The translations under genes were made by a program, and so were the position numbers. Source: Mytilus trossulus (taxonomy: Eukaryota; Mollusca; Bivalvia; Mytilida; Mytilidae). From it: a stretch of DNA of 64,000 nucleotides. How positions within the stretch are numbered: the first letter of the stretch is position 1; each line of letters opens with the position of its first letter. Below the pieces are notes generated by a model, which did no database searches, was not told where the DNA came from, and worked only from the letters and a program-made list of their open reading frames with translations. This document shows, in pieces, positions 60,901-64,000 of this stretch. The stretch lies in the NCBI RefSeq assembly GCF_036588685.1, contig NC_086374.1, forward strand, positions 24,978,886-25,042,885. The letters run 5' to 3'.

Positions 60901-63174
60901 CATGAATATCAGTTTCATAAACAAAATCATATTTATCTTTACTTTTTATGTTTTCCCTTTATGTTGTCAATCAATCATTGTCATAACACCTCAGCATGGT
61001 ACTAACACCAATTAAAATATGTAAATCTCCCAAACAGAATAGTAGAAAAGTAAATATAAGCATTGTCCCTGCACCAAAGCTACAAGTCTTATAAAATCAT
61101 TATTTTACTTCATGTGGGTAGTTTTCTATAAAGTATAATTTTGTAACAGAAGTGTTGAAAATAAACAGGTCAACTAGTCTTATGCTTGTAATAAGCTTCA
61201 ATTTCTACTTTTTGTGTAAAATTCAGACATAAAATGGACAGTAAAACCTTTCCAGTAGCTGTCTTAGTAGGCATATTTGTAATATTGGGAGAAAATATTA
61301 AATATGCAACCAATATCAATGCCCTGAATCTATGACGAGAAAATGTATTGGCACAAACAGTCACTCTAATAGCTTTAAAATGGACTGTTGAGACTTTTTA
61401 TTTAATATCATTCTATCAATTTTACCTAACCTTCAACTGACTTTGATAGATCAAAGTTTATAATATCAACAATTCATATAAAAAAGTTTAAGTTAAATCA
61501 AATGAGTTTTAATGGTTTAACAAGTTTCAGGTATATGATCTAGTACAGCTTTAATTTGCTAATTGGATGGCAGTTTCAAGTAAAACTATGGAAAAAGCAT
61601 AAAAAGGATTGAAACAAAACAAAAAATCCTTTAATCCCACTTCTCCAAATTCCATCACCAAACTTTGGTTACCTTCCTATGCCTGAAGTAGGGTCCATGA
61701 AAATGGACTCTTTTACGACTAACCGGTGATGAAACGGAGGATATGACATCATCACTCTCGTCCTCCAATGAAAAAGAGGAATTTATGTAACAACCAAGTT
61801 CTGGGTTGTGAACCTAAAATTTATTTCATTTAGTCATGACACACCTTTATTCTGCAGAAGAGAAGAGGTAACTAATGCAAAATAAAGTAATGTATTCTAA
61901 ACTTCAAGGTAAAAAAATATATATATTTATATTTATATTCAGCATAGATTTAAAGGCTTAAATCTGTATACCTGGAATAAGATCCAATAACAATATGTCC
62001 CTGATGACATACTTAGCATATGAAGCAACTTTATTTTCTCCCATGTTTGAATTTGATTGTTACTATTTAATTCCATTTATATGAAGTAACCTTACTGAAC
62101 ATTGAGTCTTTTTCTGATGTCTATAAAGACTACACTTCTATCACACTACAATTCATATCCTGATAATTCAGAAATTATTGCAAATTTTGAAGAATGAACT
62201 AAAATGCAAGATTATTTACTTTATGAAAATCAGCAACAGTTATAACATTCAGACACAACCATGTGAATTCTTATTTTAAAAAAGATACTTATTTCATTGC
62301 ATTATTCGCATTTATAATAAAAATCTTGCAATAATTTCTGAATATACAGTAACAAATAACATGAATAAGTGTGACTCCTGTGATATATATTACATAGATA
62401 TAGGAAGATGTGGTATGAGTGCCAATGAGACAACTCTCCATCCAAATAACAGTTTATAAAAGTAAACCATTATAGGTCAAGGTACGGCCTTCAACACGGT
62501 GCCTTGGCTCACCCCAAACAACAAGCTATAAAGGGCCCCAAAAATTACTAGTGTAAAACCATTCAAACAGGAAAACCAAAAGTCTAATCTATATAAAAAC
62601 ACTTACATGTAAACTACTGACATCTGACTGTTGATGATGCTGGGCTTCTTTCTTTCTTTTACTACTGCCTCTTCTAAGAAAACCAGAAAACGATCTCTGC
62701 CAATGATGTTTATCTATACTGTTAACAGAAAACATGTCAACATCTAACAACTTACGTTTACTTTTAATGGAAAAAGAAGCTTTATGATGTTGACTACTTA
62801 TAATTTTAACTTTATTTATATTTTATAACCACAAAAATTACAGTCGGTTGTAAGAGATTTAATTTCTTATGTTTATTGATGATTGTACACATGGCACATA
62901 TACAAAATTTACTTACTTCAGGTTACTTAATGTGACTTCTTAATATATGTTAGAACAAAAATTTCAAATAAAATTGAACTGACAAAATATTTTCTTAAAA
63001 GGATTATAAGGAAAACTATCTGTTCTCACTGCAAGTAAAGCAAGTAATTAATACTGACCTATGACCATCAATATCATCTTCAGAAGAATGGTCTGATGCG
63101 TGATCTAAACTTTGATTGGATCTACCAGATACTGTCAGTTTACCCATAAATCTTTGCAATAAAGATGGTGGCCT
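57969..63174 (-). CDS. Cav2: Cav2-type voltage-gated calcium channel alpha-1 subunit, C-terminal exons (partial)
   Basis: Five exons on the minus strand: 63174-63059, 62718-62607, 61813-61673, 60607-60304, 58921-57969. Phases match at each join (2,0,0,1). They encode only the cytoplasmic tail. The channel domains lie beyond 64000. Identification rests on the tail: RRSPSPRR with FGFASAVSNLVDQAHSIAE (exon 4), then R-S-R-S-P-S-P blocks. Next is a proline-rich SH3 ligand RKLPPVPLPP of the R-x-L-P-x-x-P type bound by RIM-binding proteins. A VPNGF motif follows, and the C-terminus is D-E-S-D-W-C. Vertebrate N- and P/Q-type channels have the same order (RQLP..P, VPNGY, then D-x-W-C), where the last residues bind PDZ domains of Mint1 and RIM. 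The tail therefore looks built for presynaptic active-zone tethering. An N-terminal part is missing from the window. Confidence 0.86.
58922..60303 (-). other. Intron before the last Cav2 exon
   Basis: AT-rich, 1.4 kb. The acceptor reads ccattttgacag|GT. Two possible donors lie 6 bases apart (60303 and 60297). No other feature is seen. The 111-aa open frame at 59101-59436 has no family resemblance. Confidence 0.55.
60608..61672 (-). other. Cav2 intron
   Basis: GTAACC donor at 61672 and tttgtctttctag acceptor at 60608. A short CA/TA microsatellite occurs at about 60869-60890. Nothing else is recognised. Confidence 0.55.
61814..62606 (-). other. Cav2 intron with a repeat
   Basis: GTAAGT donor at 62606 and AG at 61814. 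62395-62600 is a well-preserved 'gatgtggtatgagtgccaatgag' repeat (plus orientation). Its edge falls within a few bases of the splice donor of the 62718-62607 exon. Confidence 0.7.
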
Positions 63175-64000
63175 CTGCAAAAAGTAAAAGTTAGCATAAA
63201 CTCAGTGAAAAAATGCATTTATCTATAAAATAAAAATATGATGATGCATCCCACAAAATAATGATATAAGAGATGACATACAAGTTTATGGGATTATTTC
63301 ATCAGTTGTGTTTAGTAAGCTTTCCCGTAGACACATTTTGATGAATTGCATTAAAAAATGTATCTAACCACAGAGCTATATACAGTTCTTATGACAAGTC
63401 CCTTGAATTTGAAAGTCACAAATGTTGGAATCTATCAATGGTTAAATTTTATATGGCCATGGCACTAGTCGTCAAAAATCAATATATATCTGCTAAATAA
63501 AGAAGATTTTGGGATTATATCAGTAGACAACACAACCTAACAACTTTAGAAAATTTTTACTTATTCATATAGCTTTAATTATAGACAGCCTTATACTACA
63601 GATACATTACAACAAGATAATTCAATGTATTCAGTTATCTTTTGGGATACAGCTGAATGTATCTTAGTAACATTTGATGCTGAGTTGCTTGTATCTAAGA
63701 TAGGTCAGGTTTAAAGGTAATAAAATTAACAAAATTTTAAACCAGGTACATATATATGTATATATATGAACCTGTTGGTTTTGGTTTTCTCTATAAATAT
63801 TGTATTGAATTACCTGTTCTGGAGATTCTGTAGTTCCTTGTTTTTGACCTTTTGTGACCCTTTGTTAGTATTGTTATTGTATTATTAAGCAAAGAGCAGA
63901 CACTAGATTAATATAATCATGTATTCCAAGCACCACTGTTAATTTTTAGTTTTGTGTTGTCAAGAATGCTCTATGTATTTACTATGATACCTAAGATTAA
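63175..64000 (-). other. Cav2 upstream intron (start beyond the window)
   Basis: Follows the acceptor actttttgcag (AG at 63175-63176). One GTAATT donor-like site near 63815 follows a short open stretch on the minus strand, but no acceptor supports an exon there. Confidence 0.4.

Noticed and set aside
63815-63885. Possible additional Cav2 exon on the minus strand ending ...TTESPEQ|GTAATT
   Set aside because: The frame has a stop just upstream and no acceptable acceptor with a pyrimidine tract precedes it. The donor alone is not enough.

Overview
The window reads as a bivalve mollusc nuclear genome, most likely a mussel (Mytilidae). It is AT-rich, its genes are split by GT-AG introns, and the spaces are packed with interspersed repeats that I recognise as typical of mytilid sequence. 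One is the 'agatgtggtatgattgccaatg' type (copies near 2.86, 8.2, 27.9, 42.1, 52.3 and 62.4 kb). Others are the 'gtgtcaaagcgacaacaacccgac' type, the 'agctcacctggcc' type and the 'tatacgaccgcaaa' type. There are no bacterial features, CRISPR arrays or tRNA/rRNA genes that I can support.

Six genes can be read. (1) A torsin-family AAA+ ATPase with a long N-terminal arm and one membrane segment (449-1807, +). (2) An intronless UQCC2, a complex III assembly factor (7339-7680, +). (3) A seven-exon secreted or type II membrane mosaic protein: hydrophobic N-terminus, coiled coil, Ig domain, LDL-receptor class A module, group A SRCR domain (11873-20758, +). It has a GC-AG first intron and a tandem acceptor at the last exon. 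(4) A BTB-BACK-Kelch protein with a tiny first coding exon (22731-25132, -). (5) A complete nine-exon C9orf78/TLS1 spliceosome-associated protein (34009-50805, +), 287 aa, with every splice phase closing. (6) The last five exons I could define of a Cav2-type voltage-gated calcium channel alpha-1 subunit (57969-63174, -), ending in S-D-W-C with an upstream RIM-BP-type SH3 ligand. Genes 5 and 6 are convergent.

The repeats carry much of the structure. There are four clear satellites or minisatellites (31 bp at 3.3-4.5 kb; 64 bp at 27.95-28.98 kb; about 30 bp at 45.7-45.9 kb; about 145 bp at 49.85-50.63 kb). Several DNA-transposon-like elements have readable ends: a TATA-flanked element nested in a TTAA-flanked one at 14.7-16.2 kb, and a TIR element with a 5-bp duplication inside a dead non-LTR retrotransposon at 35.3-36.1 kb. 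There are foldbacks at 6.5, 24.9 and 30.5-31.2 kb.

The most unusual observation is in the SRCR gene. The intron that splits the SRCR domain begins with about 12 decayed tandem copies of the end of the preceding coding exon together with its splice donor (19030-19895). The overall protein architecture of that gene is also worth a database comparison. I did not find a wholly new molecular system.
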